Assembly: GCF_900104745.1 (NCBI RefSeq)
Contig: NZ_LT629732.1
Span: 1,302,001-1,366,000, forward strand
DNA from: Actinopolymorpha singaporensis
GTDB taxonomy: Bacteria; Actinomycetota; Actinomycetes; Propionibacteriales; Actinopolymorphaceae
Reading direction: 5' to 3'
DNA: 64,000 nt
The position numbers and the translations under genes are program-made. Under the pieces are notes generated by a model. It searched no databases and was not told the DNA's origin. It worked only from the letters and a program-made list of their open reading frames with translations. The first letter of the stretch is position 1. Each line of letters begins with the position of its first letter. Shown one piece after another: positions 8,990 through 17,460 of the stretch.

Positions 8990-10615
8990 TCACGGCGGAA
9001 CCCCGTGCCCGGACAGCCACACTTCCGGGTCCTGGAGCTGGCCGTTGACCCGGACCTCGAAGTGCAGGTGAGGTCCGGTGGTGTTTCCGGTCGAGCCGAC
9101 CTCGCCGATCATCTGGCCCGGGATGACATGCGCGCCCAGCACGTTGGGCGCGAACCTGCTCTGGTGCGCGTACATGGTCTGGACGCCGTTGCCGTTGTCG
9201 ATCTTGATCATGTTGCCGTACGCGCCGTTGCGTCCGGCGAAGATGACCGTTCCCGCGGCGGCCGCCCGGATGGGCGTGCCCGTCGGCGCGGCGAAGTCGA
9301 GCCCGGTGTGGCAGTTGGCCCAGTGAGCGCTGCACTGGCCGAACCGCGCGGTGAGGTGGTACGAGCCCGGCGCGACCGGCAGCACCCAGGCCCCGGTGGC
9401 GGGCAGGGTGGCGGCGTTGCCGAACACCGACACGTGCACGTGGTCGTAGTGCAGGCAGGTGTCGCTCGTGCATCCGGCGTAGTGCGTGTAGTCGCGCCAG
9501 CCCTCCTTGTCGCGGTTGATCGACCAGATCTTCTTGTCGAAGATGACGTAGTGCACGCCCAGGCGAGCCTGGTTGGCGCGCACCCAGTTGGCCACCTGCC
9601 AGCCGAACGCCTTCGCCGGCTGGGACTTGTAGTCGGGGAACGGCAGCATCGCGTCGACCGCGCGGCCGTGGGCGTGGTCGCCGTCACCGCCGGCCGGGCG
9701 CTCGCCCACGCCGTACATCGTCGTGAACTGCGGGAACTGCTGGTGCAGGCAGCGGATCACCTTCAACGCGTCCGGGGTGAGTCCGGCCTCCGACGCGGGC
9801 CAGGGCGTGGGCGGGCAGGTGGTGCCGGGCGGGAAGCCGCAGTCGCCGGGTGCCTCGCCACCGCCGCCGTACTTCGCCACCAGAGCGCGGGCGAGGGGTT
9901 CGTCGTCGGCGTACGCACTGGGGAACGCCGACACCTGCACCGCCTGGGCGGCGTCGGTGACGGTCATGTTCTGCCAGCCCCTGATGTCCAGCAGGCCGGG
10001 CTGGCCGCCGTGCCCGCCGGTGTAGAACATCGTGGCGGACACCATCGGGTTGGTGCGGTCGGCATAGGAGCCCCATCCCGACCGCTGCTGGAACAGGCCC
10101 ACGGAGTCCCGGTCGCCGTAGGTGAGGTTGTGCAGCCCCGACTCCTGCAGCGCGGTGGCCAGGGCGACCACCCAGCCGTACTCCGGTACCTGGGACTGCT
10201 TGCCCGCGGCGATGATCGACTTGGTGTTGGCGATCTGGTCCGCGTGAAGCTCCGACGGGTCGCCGGCCACCACGCCGACATGCGAACCCGAACCCGGGCC
10301 CGCGCCGGAGGTGTCCGGCGCCGCCAGCACGCCGGTCGGCCCGCACTGCATGGAGGTCTCGGTGTCGGTCGAGCCCAGCGGCGCGAACAACGCCAGGCCG
10401 AGCGAGCCGACCAGCCCGACCATCAGCACCGGCAGCAGCAGGACGGCCAGACCGAGCCCGACGTAGAGCGTGCGGCGGTGTGGCGCGCGCCCGAGCCGCC
10501 CGCCAGTGCCGCGCCGGACGGCGGAGTCGGCGGCGCGGCGTCCGACCCTGGTGGCCGCGGCCCGGGCGAGCCGGCGGCCGGCTGTGCGGGCGGCGACGAC
10601 GACCGGGGCCGGCAT
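8990..10615 (-). CDS. Membrane-anchored multi-domain peptidoglycan hydrolase (lysozyme-like, peptidase-like, M23)
   Basis: The 541-residue protein has a basic tail and one membrane segment (about residues 47-75), then three wall-active-looking modules. Residues about 120-200 resemble a lytic transglycosylase/lysozyme fold, with candidate acid E157 in LQESGLHN. Residues about 280-395 carry HAHGRAVD and YDHVHVS, the metal-site pattern of VanY/ARB_07466-like domains. Residues about 420-530 form an M23 (LytM) endopeptidase with HTGLDFAAPTG and GPHLHFEV, both zinc motifs intact. The ATG overlaps the upstream stop (TGATG), so translation is coupled. Single-module hydrolases are standard in conjugation systems for opening the wall; three in one chain is uncommon. 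Confidence 0.85.
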   Translation of the reverse strand: MPAPVVVAARTAGRRLARAAATRVGRRAADSAVRRGTGGRLGRAPHRRTLYVGLGLAVLLLPVLMVGLVGSLGLALFAPLGSTDTETSMQCGPTGVLAAPDTSGAGPGSGSHVGVVAGDPSELHADQIANTKSIIAAGKQSQVPEYGWVVALATALQESGLHNLTYGDRDSVGLFQQRSGWGSYADRTNPMVSATMFYTGGHGGQPGLLDIRGWQNMTVTDAAQAVQVSAFPSAYADDEPLARALVAKYGGGGEAPGDCGFPPGTTCPPTPWPASEAGLTPDALKVIRCLHQQFPQFTTMYGVGERPAGGDGDHAHGRAVDAMLPFPDYKSQPAKAFGWQVANWVRANQARLGVHYVIFDKKIWSINRDKEGWRDYTHYAGCTSDTCLHYDHVHVSVFGNAATLPATGAWVLPVAPGSYHLTARFGQCSAHWANCHTGLDFAAPTGTPIRAAAAGTVIFAGRNGAYGNMIKIDNGNGVQTMYAHQSRFAPNVLGAHVIPGQMIGEVGSTGNTTGPHLHFEVRVNGQLQDPEVWLSGHGVPP

Positions 10616-11307
10616 CAGGGTGCCCCGGGGCGCTTCGTCGTACTGGGACTGGGGGTGGGCCTGGGGCTGGGACTGGTGCTGTGCGTGGCTGCGGGCTTCG
10701 CGCCCGGCTCCCCCGGCTTCGTCGGCGGTGACGCGGTCGGGCTCGGCACCGGGGTGTCGGAGTCGGGCAGGACCTCCGAGACCCGCCACCCGGTGGTGTC
10801 GAGCACGAGGTTGCAGCGAATGCGGATGCCGTCGTCGAAGGGCGTGCTGGTGGCGGCGGCATAGGGCGTCGCGGCGACGATCGCGGGCTTGCCCTTCACC
10901 GACGCGGTCGGCAGGTCGGCCGGATCGATCCTGGCCAGCCGGGTGGTGAGCCACTCGGTGGCGTACGGCCGCAGGCGGGCGGTGCGCTCCGCCGGGGTGC
11001 CTGGCCGCTTCCACTCGGCGAGGAACCGCGTGCTGATCCGGACCAACGTGGCCTTCGTCCTGGCGTCCGGGGTGTAGGGGTCGTCGGAGTGGTCGGAGCC
11101 CTCTTCCGGCACGGTCGGCGTCGGCGTCGGGATTTCCGGTCCGGCGGGCGCGGGCGGGCCGTCGACGTCACCGGTCGTCGCGGTCGGCTCGGCGGCCGGG
11201 GTGTCACGATCACTGCCGAGATAGGTGCTCGCCATCAACGCCACGACCGACAGGACCGCCACCACGGCAGCGATGACCGCGGCGATGCGGGCGTTGCGGT
11301 TGTCCAC
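10615..11307 (-). CDS. Single-pass membrane protein, VirB8/TcpC-like candidate
   Basis: The 230-residue protein starts with GTG preceded by GGGAG. It has one N-terminal membrane segment (residues 7-28), a Pro/Thr-rich linker, a folded region of about 100 residues (DARTKATLVRISTRFLAEW to GWRVSEVLP), and a Pro/Ser/Thr-rich tail. That size and topology match the NTF2-like periplasmic domains of VirB8/TcpC, and the hydrolase follows directly, as in conjugation operons of Gram-positive bacteria. The similarity is structural inference; no diagnostic motif is seen. It is the first gene of the leftward operon that ends with Hsp70. Confidence 0.6.
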   Translation of the reverse strand: MDNRNARIAAVIAAVVAVLSVVALMASTYLGSDRDTPAAEPTATTGDVDGPPAPAGPEIPTPTPTVPEEGSDHSDDPYTPDARTKATLVRISTRFLAEWKRPGTPAERTARLRPYATEWLTTRLARIDPADLPTASVKGKPAIVAATPYAAATSTPFDDGIRIRCNLVLDTTGWRVSEVLPDSDTPVPSPTASPPTKPGEPGAKPAATHSTSPSPRPTPSPSTTKRPGAP

Positions 11308-11549
11308 CGGTCGCTCCCGAACGTGCCTGCCCGGGCGACCGTCGCGCGGGCTGTTGCCGAACTGCGGGTAGATGCCTCGACTACGGTACGCGAGCGCGCG
11401 GCGCTGCGGCTGCTGCGAATCGTCGCCTTGTGGACAACGCGCCGGCGTGGCCCGGTCGTCCGGTTATCGAGGGTGGCCGCCGTAGATCACGGATGCAAGC
11501 TTGCACCGGGATGGATCCCGAAGGTCGGGCCACCGATCAGCCCCCACGG

Positions 11550-12704
11550 TCAGAGGAGCCGGCGGACCACCGGCACACGCCGGAGCACGAGGGTGACCAG
11601 TCCGCAGCCGACCACCAGCGCCAGTACGACTCCCACGTGGAACGCCATGTCGGCGTAGTCGGACGCGAACGCGGGCCGGCGCCGGCGGACGAGCAGTTCC
11701 AGCGGGATCGGGTGCAGCAGGAACACGCCGAACGTCAGGTCGGCCAGCCGGCGTACCAGCCGGGCGCGTCCCGGGTTCGGCGCGCGGTCGCCGAACACCG
11801 CGCGCAACCCGTACGCCATCGCCACCGACGCCACCAGCACGGTCGGTGCGTAGTAGTCGTACAGCGGCCGGCCGTCCTGCGGCCCGACCAGCCCGAACAG
11901 CCACCAGGTGACCAGCGCCGTCACCAGTACAGCCGCGACGTACGCACCCGCCGACCAGGCGAGCACGGTCCGCCGGGGACGTCCCGGCCGCGCGGTGGCG
12001 ACGACGTACCCGAGCAGGTAGTAGCCGAGGAACGGCACGAAGTAGGAGAACGCGTTGAACCCGCCGCCGCCCATCAGCAGGTGCTGCGCCTTGTCGGCGG
12101 TGGCCAGGCCGAGACACACGGCGGTACCGGCGACCAGTAGGCGGCGGTCCGCGGTGGCGACGAACGCCCGCAGGAACGGCGTGACGAGGTACAGACCGGC
12201 GACGACGTACAGGAAGTAGAGGTGGTAGTACGGCCGGCCCCACGCGAACCCCTGCACGAAGGTGTACGACGTGATCGCCCGCCCGTGCAGCCACGCGTCG
12301 AGGACGAGGTAACAAACCGTCCAGGCGACCAGCGGCACCGCGATCCGGGCGGCCCGGCGTCGGTAGAAGTCGCGCAGCCGTTCCCCGGGCCGTGGCGGCA
12401 GCAGGGTGGCGCCGGACACCATGACGAACAGCGGTACGGCGAACCGGGCGGCCGACTCGGCGAGGTTGCCGAAGTGCCACAGCTTCGCGCCGACCGTGCC
12501 CCACTCGAGGGTGAGGTGGGCACACACGTGGACGGTGACGACCGCGAGGATCGCCACGATCCGCGCCCAGGAGAGCCAGTGGACGTGTCCGGTCGCGTTG
12601 CTCTCCGGGGTCGCGGTGGCTCCGGTGTCCCTGGCGGCGCTCCCGGCGCTCGCGGCGGTGGGAGCGTCGGCTTCGGCGGAGGTCGGCACGTCGGGAGTCG
12701 GCAC
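11550..12704 (-). CDS. Acyltransferase 3 family membrane protein
   Basis: This integral membrane O-acyltransferase (OafA/YrhL-type, acyltransferase 3) has ten or so hydrophobic segments beginning at WLSWARIVAILAVVTVHVC, which contains the conserved early His (VTVHVCAHL). The second conserved block is FAVPLFVMVSGATLLP. Such enzymes O-acetylate or O-succinylate sugars of surface polysaccharides. The N-terminal about 40 residues are a Pro/Thr/Ala-rich tail with no clear ribosome site; GTG at 12704 gives 384 residues, GTG at 12689 is an alternative, and a start within the upstream wecG-like gene cannot be excluded. It sits just downstream of wecG in a polysaccharide cluster. Confidence 0.8.
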   Translation of the reverse strand: MPTPDVPTSAEADAPTAASAGSAARDTGATATPESNATGHVHWLSWARIVAILAVVTVHVCAHLTLEWGTVGAKLWHFGNLAESAARFAVPLFVMVSGATLLPPRPGERLRDFYRRRAARIAVPLVAWTVCYLVLDAWLHGRAITSYTFVQGFAWGRPYYHLYFLYVVAGLYLVTPFLRAFVATADRRLLVAGTAVCLGLATADKAQHLLMGGGGFNAFSYFVPFLGYYLLGYVVATARPGRPRRTVLAWSAGAYVAAVLVTALVTWWLFGLVGPQDGRPLYDYYAPTVLVASVAMAYGLRAVFGDRAPNPGRARLVRRLADLTFGVFLLHPIPLELLVRRRRPAFASDYADMAFHVGVVLALVVGCGLVTLVLRRVPVVRRLL

Positions 12705-12730
12705 GTCGGTGGTAGGTGCGTACGGCGCGG

Positions 12731-13573
12731 TCAGCGCGCGGCGCGGCGTGGCCGGCCGGGTCGGCGGGAGCCGCGGCGCAGCCGGTTGGTGGCGTCCCGC
12801 GCCACCATCGCCACGAACTTCAGGTTGCCCTCGGCGTAGCGCCGGACCAGCCTGCGGGGCTCCTGCCGCATTCGGTGCACCCACTCCAGGCCGGTCCGCT
12901 GCATCCACCTGGGCGCCCGGGTCACCTCTCCTGCCACGACGTCGAACGAGCCGCCGACACCGACGGCCAGCGGAGTGCGCAGCCCGTCGAGGTGGCGGTG
13001 CAGGAACTCCTCCTTGCGCGGCGTCGGAAGTCCGACGAACAGCAGGTCTGGCCGGGAGCCCGCGACCTCGGCCACCACGGCGGGCTCCTCGGCCGGGGTC
13101 CAGTAGCCGCTGCGGGCGCCGACCACGGTCACCCCCTGCGCGCGGGCGGCGTCGGCGGCCTTCTGCACCGTCGACGGCTTGGCGCCCAGCAGGTAGACGC
13201 GGTAGCCGCGGTCGGCGGCGACCTCCCACATCCGCAGCATGAAGTCGATGCCGGCGACGCGTTCGGGCAATCGGGGCCGCAGCAGCCGGCTGGCCCAGAC
13301 GATGGACTGGCCGTCGGCGTTGGCGAGCGCGCAGGACTCGATGATCTGCCGCAGCCGCGGGTCGCGCCGGGCGGCCACCACCTTCGCGGCGTTGATCGCG
13401 ACGTGCTGGTGCGGCCGTCCGGACTCGATGAGCTCGCTGGCCGCGACCAGCGTCTCCTCCATGGTGAGGACGTCGACGGGCACGCCGCAGATGTGGGTGC
13501 GCCGCCACCGGTCGGCCTCGGGAGGAACAGGAGCGGGCGCGACCCGAGCCTGGACGTGCCGCGGTGTCGTCAC
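12731..13573 (-). CDS. WecG/TagA/CpsF family glycosyltransferase
   Basis: The 280-residue protein has the typical family features: an ICGVPVDVLTMEETL start, an INAAKVVAARRDPRL stretch, ANADGQSIVWASRLL with the conserved Ala-Asp-Gly, and GLPTPRKEEFLHRH followed by VGVGGSFDVVAGEVTRAP. Members transfer ManNAc or glucose-type residues onto lipid-linked sugars in wall teichoic acid or exopolysaccharide synthesis. GTG at 13573 follows a strong GGGAGGG site, so the in-frame start ten codons upstream is rejected. The acyltransferase gene follows within about 30 bases, suggesting one transcript. Confidence 0.88.
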   Translation of the reverse strand: MTTPRHVQARVAPAPVPPEADRWRRTHICGVPVDVLTMEETLVAASELIESGRPHQHVAINAAKVVAARRDPRLRQIIESCALANADGQSIVWASRLLRPRLPERVAGIDFMLRMWEVAADRGYRVYLLGAKPSTVQKAADAARAQGVTVVGARSGYWTPAEEPAVVAEVAGSRPDLLFVGLPTPRKEEFLHRHLDGLRTPLAVGVGGSFDVVAGEVTRAPRWMQRTGLEWVHRMRQEPRRLVRRYAEGNLKFVAMVARDATNRLRRGSRRPGRPRRAAR

Positions 13574-13694
13574 ATTCCCTCCCGTGCCGGAACCACCGAC
13601 CAATGTGCGCCGATCAGGATGCCAGTCAGCTCATCCTGGCGTCGAGTGCCGGGCATCCCTCGAGAACGGGTGATGCGCCCGACGGGGTCCGCGG

Positions 13695-15305
13695 TCAGCG
13701 CCGAGCTGTGGCCGAACGCAGTTCCCGGACGCGACGAACCGTACCGGCAAGCTCGCCGGCGTTGAGCAGCCCGAACGCCAGGAGGAACCCGGCAGCGCAC
13801 ATGGCTATCACTCCGGGACGGGGGGTGAGCGCCGCGACCGTGGACGCGACGACCCCGGCGGCCAGTCCGGCGGCGTAGCGCGGCAGGCGGCGACCCCACC
13901 GCAACCGGAGACGGGTGAACGCCACCACCAGCGGCACACCGGCCTGCACCAGCATCCCCGCGAGGTATCCGGCGGCCACGCCGGCCGCCCCCCAGCGTGT
14001 GCCGACGGCGAGCCAGGTCGCCACCCCGACGACGACGCCTCCGGCCGAGGCCAGCGGGGGAATCCGGGCCAGCGTGAGGTCCTGTGCGGACAGGACGTTG
14101 ACCGAGGGCACCGCCACGACGTACCAGAACACCGCGAGGACGAGCACGGCGAAGGCCGGGCCGCCGTCGGCGTACGCCGGTCCGAACACCAGCCCCAGCA
14201 CCGGGCCGCCGAGCATCGCCGCCAGCCCGAACGCCGGAAGCGTGGTCAGCAGCAGCAGCCGGGTGACGAGGTCGGTGTGCCGGGCCAGCGCCGCCTGGTC
14301 GCCGCGGCCGACCGCCTCCGCCGCGGCCGGGAAGAACGCCATCCCCATCGCCCGCGGCAGGAAGAACGCCGGGCCGACGAGGCTCATGGCGGCGGCGTAG
14401 GCACCGGCCTCGGTGCCGCCGGTCGCGTGCCGGGCCACGATCATCGACACCTGGAAGAAGCCCTGCCCCGCGGCGATGCCGACCGCGGTGTACGCCACGA
14501 AGCCGCCGAGCTCACCGCGCAGGGCGGGCAGCTCGCCCGGCCGCACGCGCGGTACGGACCGGGCCGCCGCCACCGCGAAGGCGGCGTACCCCACGACCAG
14601 CGGCGCCAGCAGCAGGCCCGGCACCTCGCCTGCCAACCGAGCGGGCACCCACCACACCGCCACCACCGCGAGGACGAGGATCACAACATCCGTGGCCACC
14701 TCCAGGACGGCGTAGCGGTGCGGCAGGTGGTGGCCGTACAGCACCGACTTCGTGTAGGAGTACGCGCCGTACGCCGTGACCAGCGCGCACACCCACGCCA
14801 CGTCGGCCCGGCCCGCGTCCGGCAGGAACACCCGCCCGAACGCGGTCAGCAAGGCGACCACGGCCACGGTCGCCACGACCGTCCACCGGGTGAGCCTTCG
14901 GCGGACGGCGGCGGCCGTGGCGGGCCCGGACCGTGCGTCGGTGAGCGGCAGGAACTTCGCCGCACCCGCACCGGTCGCGGCTGCGGTGGCGAACGTCGCG
15001 AGGAACGCCAGGGACACCTGGGAGCTGACCGCCGCCAGCCGGGCCGGGTCGCCGGTGCGGCCGATCAGCGCGGTGTAGGCCAGCCGGGTGACGCCGAGCG
15101 CGGCGATCCCGAGCATCGACCACAACGTGCCGCGGACCAACCGGCCGGTGAGCCGGCGGCGCGCCGCCGCCTCATCCTCGTCCGGGCCGTCCGGGCCGTC
15201 CGGGACCGGATCGGGTTCGCCGTCGGGGCCGACCCCGGCGCCGTTGTCCACAGGGGAACCGGCAGCCGGATCGGCGTCCGGGTTCGGCAGGGTATCGTTC
15301 GGCAC
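13695..15305 (-). CDS. Wzx/MurJ-like polysaccharide flippase (MOP family)
   Basis: The 536-residue protein has an acidic cytoplasmic N-tail rich in Pro, Asp and Gly, then 12-14 hydrophobic segments in the pattern of polysaccharide-export flippases; examples are LWSMLGIAALGVTRLAYTAL and LVGPAFFLPRAMGMAFFPAA. Such proteins turn lipid-linked oligosaccharide units across the membrane. The start is GTG at 15305 with AGGA eight bases upstream. It is the first gene of the leftward arm of the polysaccharide cluster and is divergent from the GT4 gene, with an inverted repeat between them. Confidence 0.85.
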   Translation of the reverse strand: MPNDTLPNPDADPAAGSPVDNGAGVGPDGEPDPVPDGPDGPDEDEAAARRRLTGRLVRGTLWSMLGIAALGVTRLAYTALIGRTGDPARLAAVSSQVSLAFLATFATAAATGAGAAKFLPLTDARSGPATAAAVRRRLTRWTVVATVAVVALLTAFGRVFLPDAGRADVAWVCALVTAYGAYSYTKSVLYGHHLPHRYAVLEVATDVVILVLAVVAVWWVPARLAGEVPGLLLAPLVVGYAAFAVAAARSVPRVRPGELPALRGELGGFVAYTAVGIAAGQGFFQVSMIVARHATGGTEAGAYAAAMSLVGPAFFLPRAMGMAFFPAAAEAVGRGDQAALARHTDLVTRLLLLTTLPAFGLAAMLGGPVLGLVFGPAYADGGPAFAVLVLAVFWYVVAVPSVNVLSAQDLTLARIPPLASAGGVVVGVATWLAVGTRWGAAGVAAGYLAGMLVQAGVPLVVAFTRLRLRWGRRLPRYAAGLAAGVVASTVAALTPRPGVIAMCAAGFLLAFGLLNAGELAGTVRRVRELRSATARR

Positions 15306-15313
15306 CGTCGAGT

Positions 15314-15341
15314 CCTAGGGTCTTGGAGGATCGACCCTAGG
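15314..15341. promoter_or_regulatory. Inverted repeat between divergent wzx-like and GT4 genes
   Basis: Perfect 9-base arms CCTAGGGTC (15314-15322) and GACCCTAGG (15333-15341) are separated by ten bases. Each arm contains the palindrome CCTAGG. The element lies 9 bases from the flippase start codon and about 120 bases before the GT4 start, so a dimeric regulator bound here could control both arms. A transcriptional terminator is unlikely because both genes point away from it. The arm-to-arm CTAG distance is 22 bases, as in the arrays at 20155 and 22005. Confidence 0.65.
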
Positions 15342-15458
15342 GCATTCGCGAGACACGCCCTGGAGCCTGGGGATCAGGCGGTCGAGGTCGCCGGTCGCAT
15401 CGGGTCCGAGCGGTCCGGCGCACCCCGCACAGGTACACATCCGAGCGAGGAGCCACCG

Positions 15459-16592
15459 CTGCACGTCGTCGTCGTTACCAATCTCTGGCCGAGCCCGCGC
15501 CGGCCCGCCTGGGGGTCCTTCGTGGCCAACCGGGTAGAGGCGCTGGAGCGGCTGGGGCACGACGTCGAGGTCGTAGCGGTCCGCGACCATCCGTCCGCGC
15601 CTGCACGGTACGCCTCCCTGCTCGCCGGGGTGGCCCGGGCCGCCCGCCCCGACCGGCCACGCCCGGCCGGGCCCGGCACCGTCGTCGAGGCGCACATCGC
15701 GCACCCGTCCGGGGCGTTCGCCTGGCCGCTCGCGGCCCGGCTGCGCGCTCCGCTGGTGCTGTTCGCGCACGGGTCGGACGTGCTCCGGCTGCCCGGTCGC
15801 TCGTGGGCCGACGCCCGGCTGTGCCGGTTCGTGTTCGAGCACGCCGACCTGGTGGTGGCCAACAGCCGCTACCTCGCCGGGGAGGTGACCCGCCGGTTCC
15901 ACCTTCCGGCCGAGCGTGTCGCCGTGGTCTCGCCGGGCATCAGGTACGCCGACCTGGCCGCGGCCCGGTCCGCCTCGGACGCGGGCGACATGGCGGGCGG
16001 GCGCGGTGCACGTCCGTACGAGCTCCTCTTCGTCGCCAACCTCGTGCACCGCAAGGGCCTCGACGTGCTGCTCGCGGCGCTGGCCGAACTCCACCGGCGG
16101 GGCGTCCCCGTCCCGAGGCTGCGGGTCGTGGGCGACGGCCCCGAACGCGAGAAGCTGCGGCGCCAGGCCGACACAGCACGCCTGCGGGTCGACTTCGCCG
16201 GTGCGCTGCCGCAACACGCCGTGGTCGGCGAACTCGCCCGCGCCGAACTCCTCGCCGTCCCCTCGCGGGAGGAGGCGCTCGGACTCGCGCCCCTGGAGGG
16301 GATGGCGGCCGGCTGCGTACCCGTCGCCTCCGCCGTGGGTGGGCTGGCCGAGTCGGTGACCGACGGCGTGACCGGCTTCACCTACCCGCCGGATGACCCG
16401 TCCGCGCTGGCGACGGCGCTGGTCCGTGCGCGCGACGCCGTCCGCGACCCGGCTCGCCGCGCCGCTCTCGTGACCGCGGGCGACGCGCGTGCCCGCACCC
16501 ACGACGTGGAGGCGGCGGCGGCCGCGACGATCGACCGGTACGCCGACCTGCTGGGCACGTCGGTCTCGCCGGCCACCGGGTCGAGGAGTTGA
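15459..16592 (+). CDS. Glycosyltransferase family 4
   Basis: The 377-residue GT-B enzyme opens with HVVVVTNLWPSPRRPAWGSF and shows the family's acceptor-side FAHGSDVLRLPG, the donor-domain start LLFVANLVHRKGLDVLL, and the nucleotide-sugar EX7E region SREEALGLAPLEGMAAGC. It would add a sugar to a lipid-linked exopolysaccharide intermediate in the cytoplasm. The start is most likely CTG at 15459, because GAGGAG stands six bases before it and no ATG or GTG is in frame nearby; this is an unusual but coherent choice. The next gene starts seven bases after the stop. Confidence 0.85.
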   Translation: MHVVVVTNLWPSPRRPAWGSFVANRVEALERLGHDVEVVAVRDHPSAPARYASLLAGVARAARPDRPRPAGPGTVVEAHIAHPSGAFAWPLAARLRAPLVLFAHGSDVLRLPGRSWADARLCRFVFEHADLVVANSRYLAGEVTRRFHLPAERVAVVSPGIRYADLAAARSASDAGDMAGGRGARPYELLFVANLVHRKGLDVLLAALAELHRRGVPVPRLRVVGDGPEREKLRRQADTARLRVDFAGALPQHAVVGELARAELLAVPSREEALGLAPLEGMAAGCVPVASAVGGLAESVTDGVTGFTYPPDDPSALATALVRARDAVRDPARRAALVTAGDARARTHDVEAAAAATIDRYADLLGTSVSPATGSRS

Positions 16593-16599
16593 CGGAACC

Positions 16600-17460
16600 A
16601 TGCTGAGCCGCCGGACCATCCTCCGCGTCGTCGTGGCCGCGGTCGCGGTGCTCGCGGTGAGCCTGGTCGCCGACCGCGCCGTCCCGCCGGCGAGCGCCGG
16701 GTCACCGCACACGTTGTACGTCGACGCCCGGATCGGCGACGACGACGCGCCCGGCACGCTTCCCGACCAGCCGCTGGCGACGTTGACCGAGGCGCTTCGG
16801 CGTACCCGCCCGGGCACCGACATCCTGATGGCCGGGTACGGCGACCGCCTCCCGTACCTCGGCACCGGTGTGCAGTGCCCGACCGTCGAGGGCACCGCGG
16901 AGCGGCCCGTGGTGATCCGGCGCAACGTCTACACCAACATCCTGCGGCCGGTGGTGCTCACCACCGACACGCCCGTCACCGGGCCGTGGACGCTGCGGGA
17001 GACCACCGCCGGGCACCGCACCTGGAGCGCGCCCTGGCCGGACCGGATCCGGTTGTTCGGTGACCCCGACTACGGGTTCGTCAAGATCGGCGGGATCGCC
17101 CTCACCGGCTACGCCGAACCACCCGGCGACTACGCCCACGAGGCCGCCTGGTGGTCCGACGGCCGGCTCTACCTCCGCAGCGGGCGGGCGTCGCCCCACG
17201 ACTACGCCGTGACCGTGAAGAACGGCGACGCCATCTGCCTGTCCGGGCGGTCGCGGCACGTCCGCATCGACGACCTGATGGTGGTCGGTGCCGTGCACGC
17301 GGTCCGGGTGGAGCCGGGTGCGGTGGACGTCCGCGTCGACCACTTCGTGCGCCACAACGTGCTCGACAAGGACCTGATCCCCGCCGACGCGAGGTCCGGC
17401 TTCAACCCGCCGATCAGCAGGTTCGGCCCGGACTGCCCCTGTCAGGTCGGCCAGAAGTGA
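16600..17460 (+). CDS. Secreted protein with pectate-lyase/beta-helix-like N-domain
   Basis: The 286-residue protein has a basic start and hydrophobic signal segment (RTILRVVVAAVAVLAVSLVA) with an ASA cleavage-like site near residue 32. The mature chain begins HTLYVDARIGDDDAPGTLPDQPLATLTEAL, the usual opening of right-handed beta-helix proteins of the DUF1565/pectate lyase group; only a few helix turns are present, so it is short for that fold. A carbohydrate-binding or lyase role on the exported polysaccharide is inferred from the neighbours. The start is ATG at 16600, with GAGGAG upstream inside the GT4 end. The stop overlaps the next GTG by four bases. Confidence 0.7.
   Translation: MLSRRTILRVVVAAVAVLAVSLVADRAVPPASAGSPHTLYVDARIGDDDAPGTLPDQPLATLTEALRRTRPGTDILMAGYGDRLPYLGTGVQCPTVEGTAERPVVIRRNVYTNILRPVVLTTDTPVTGPWTLRETTAGHRTWSAPWPDRIRLFGDPDYGFVKIGGIALTGYAEPPGDYAHEAAWWSDGRLYLRSGRASPHDYAVTVKNGDAICLSGRSRHVRIDDLMVVGAVHAVRVEPGAVDVRVDHFVRHNVLDKDLIPADARSGFNPPISRFGPDCPCQVGQK

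Noticed and set aside
11427-11436. DnaA-box-like TTGTGGACAA in the intergenic region upstream of the acyltransferase end
   Set aside because: Lone copy, no origin structure or origin genes nearby.
11494-11505. Perfect palindrome TGCAAGCTTGCA
   Set aside because: It lies downstream of the acyltransferase stop, about 190 bases from the nearest start codon; not extended beyond 12 bases, so too weak to call an operator.
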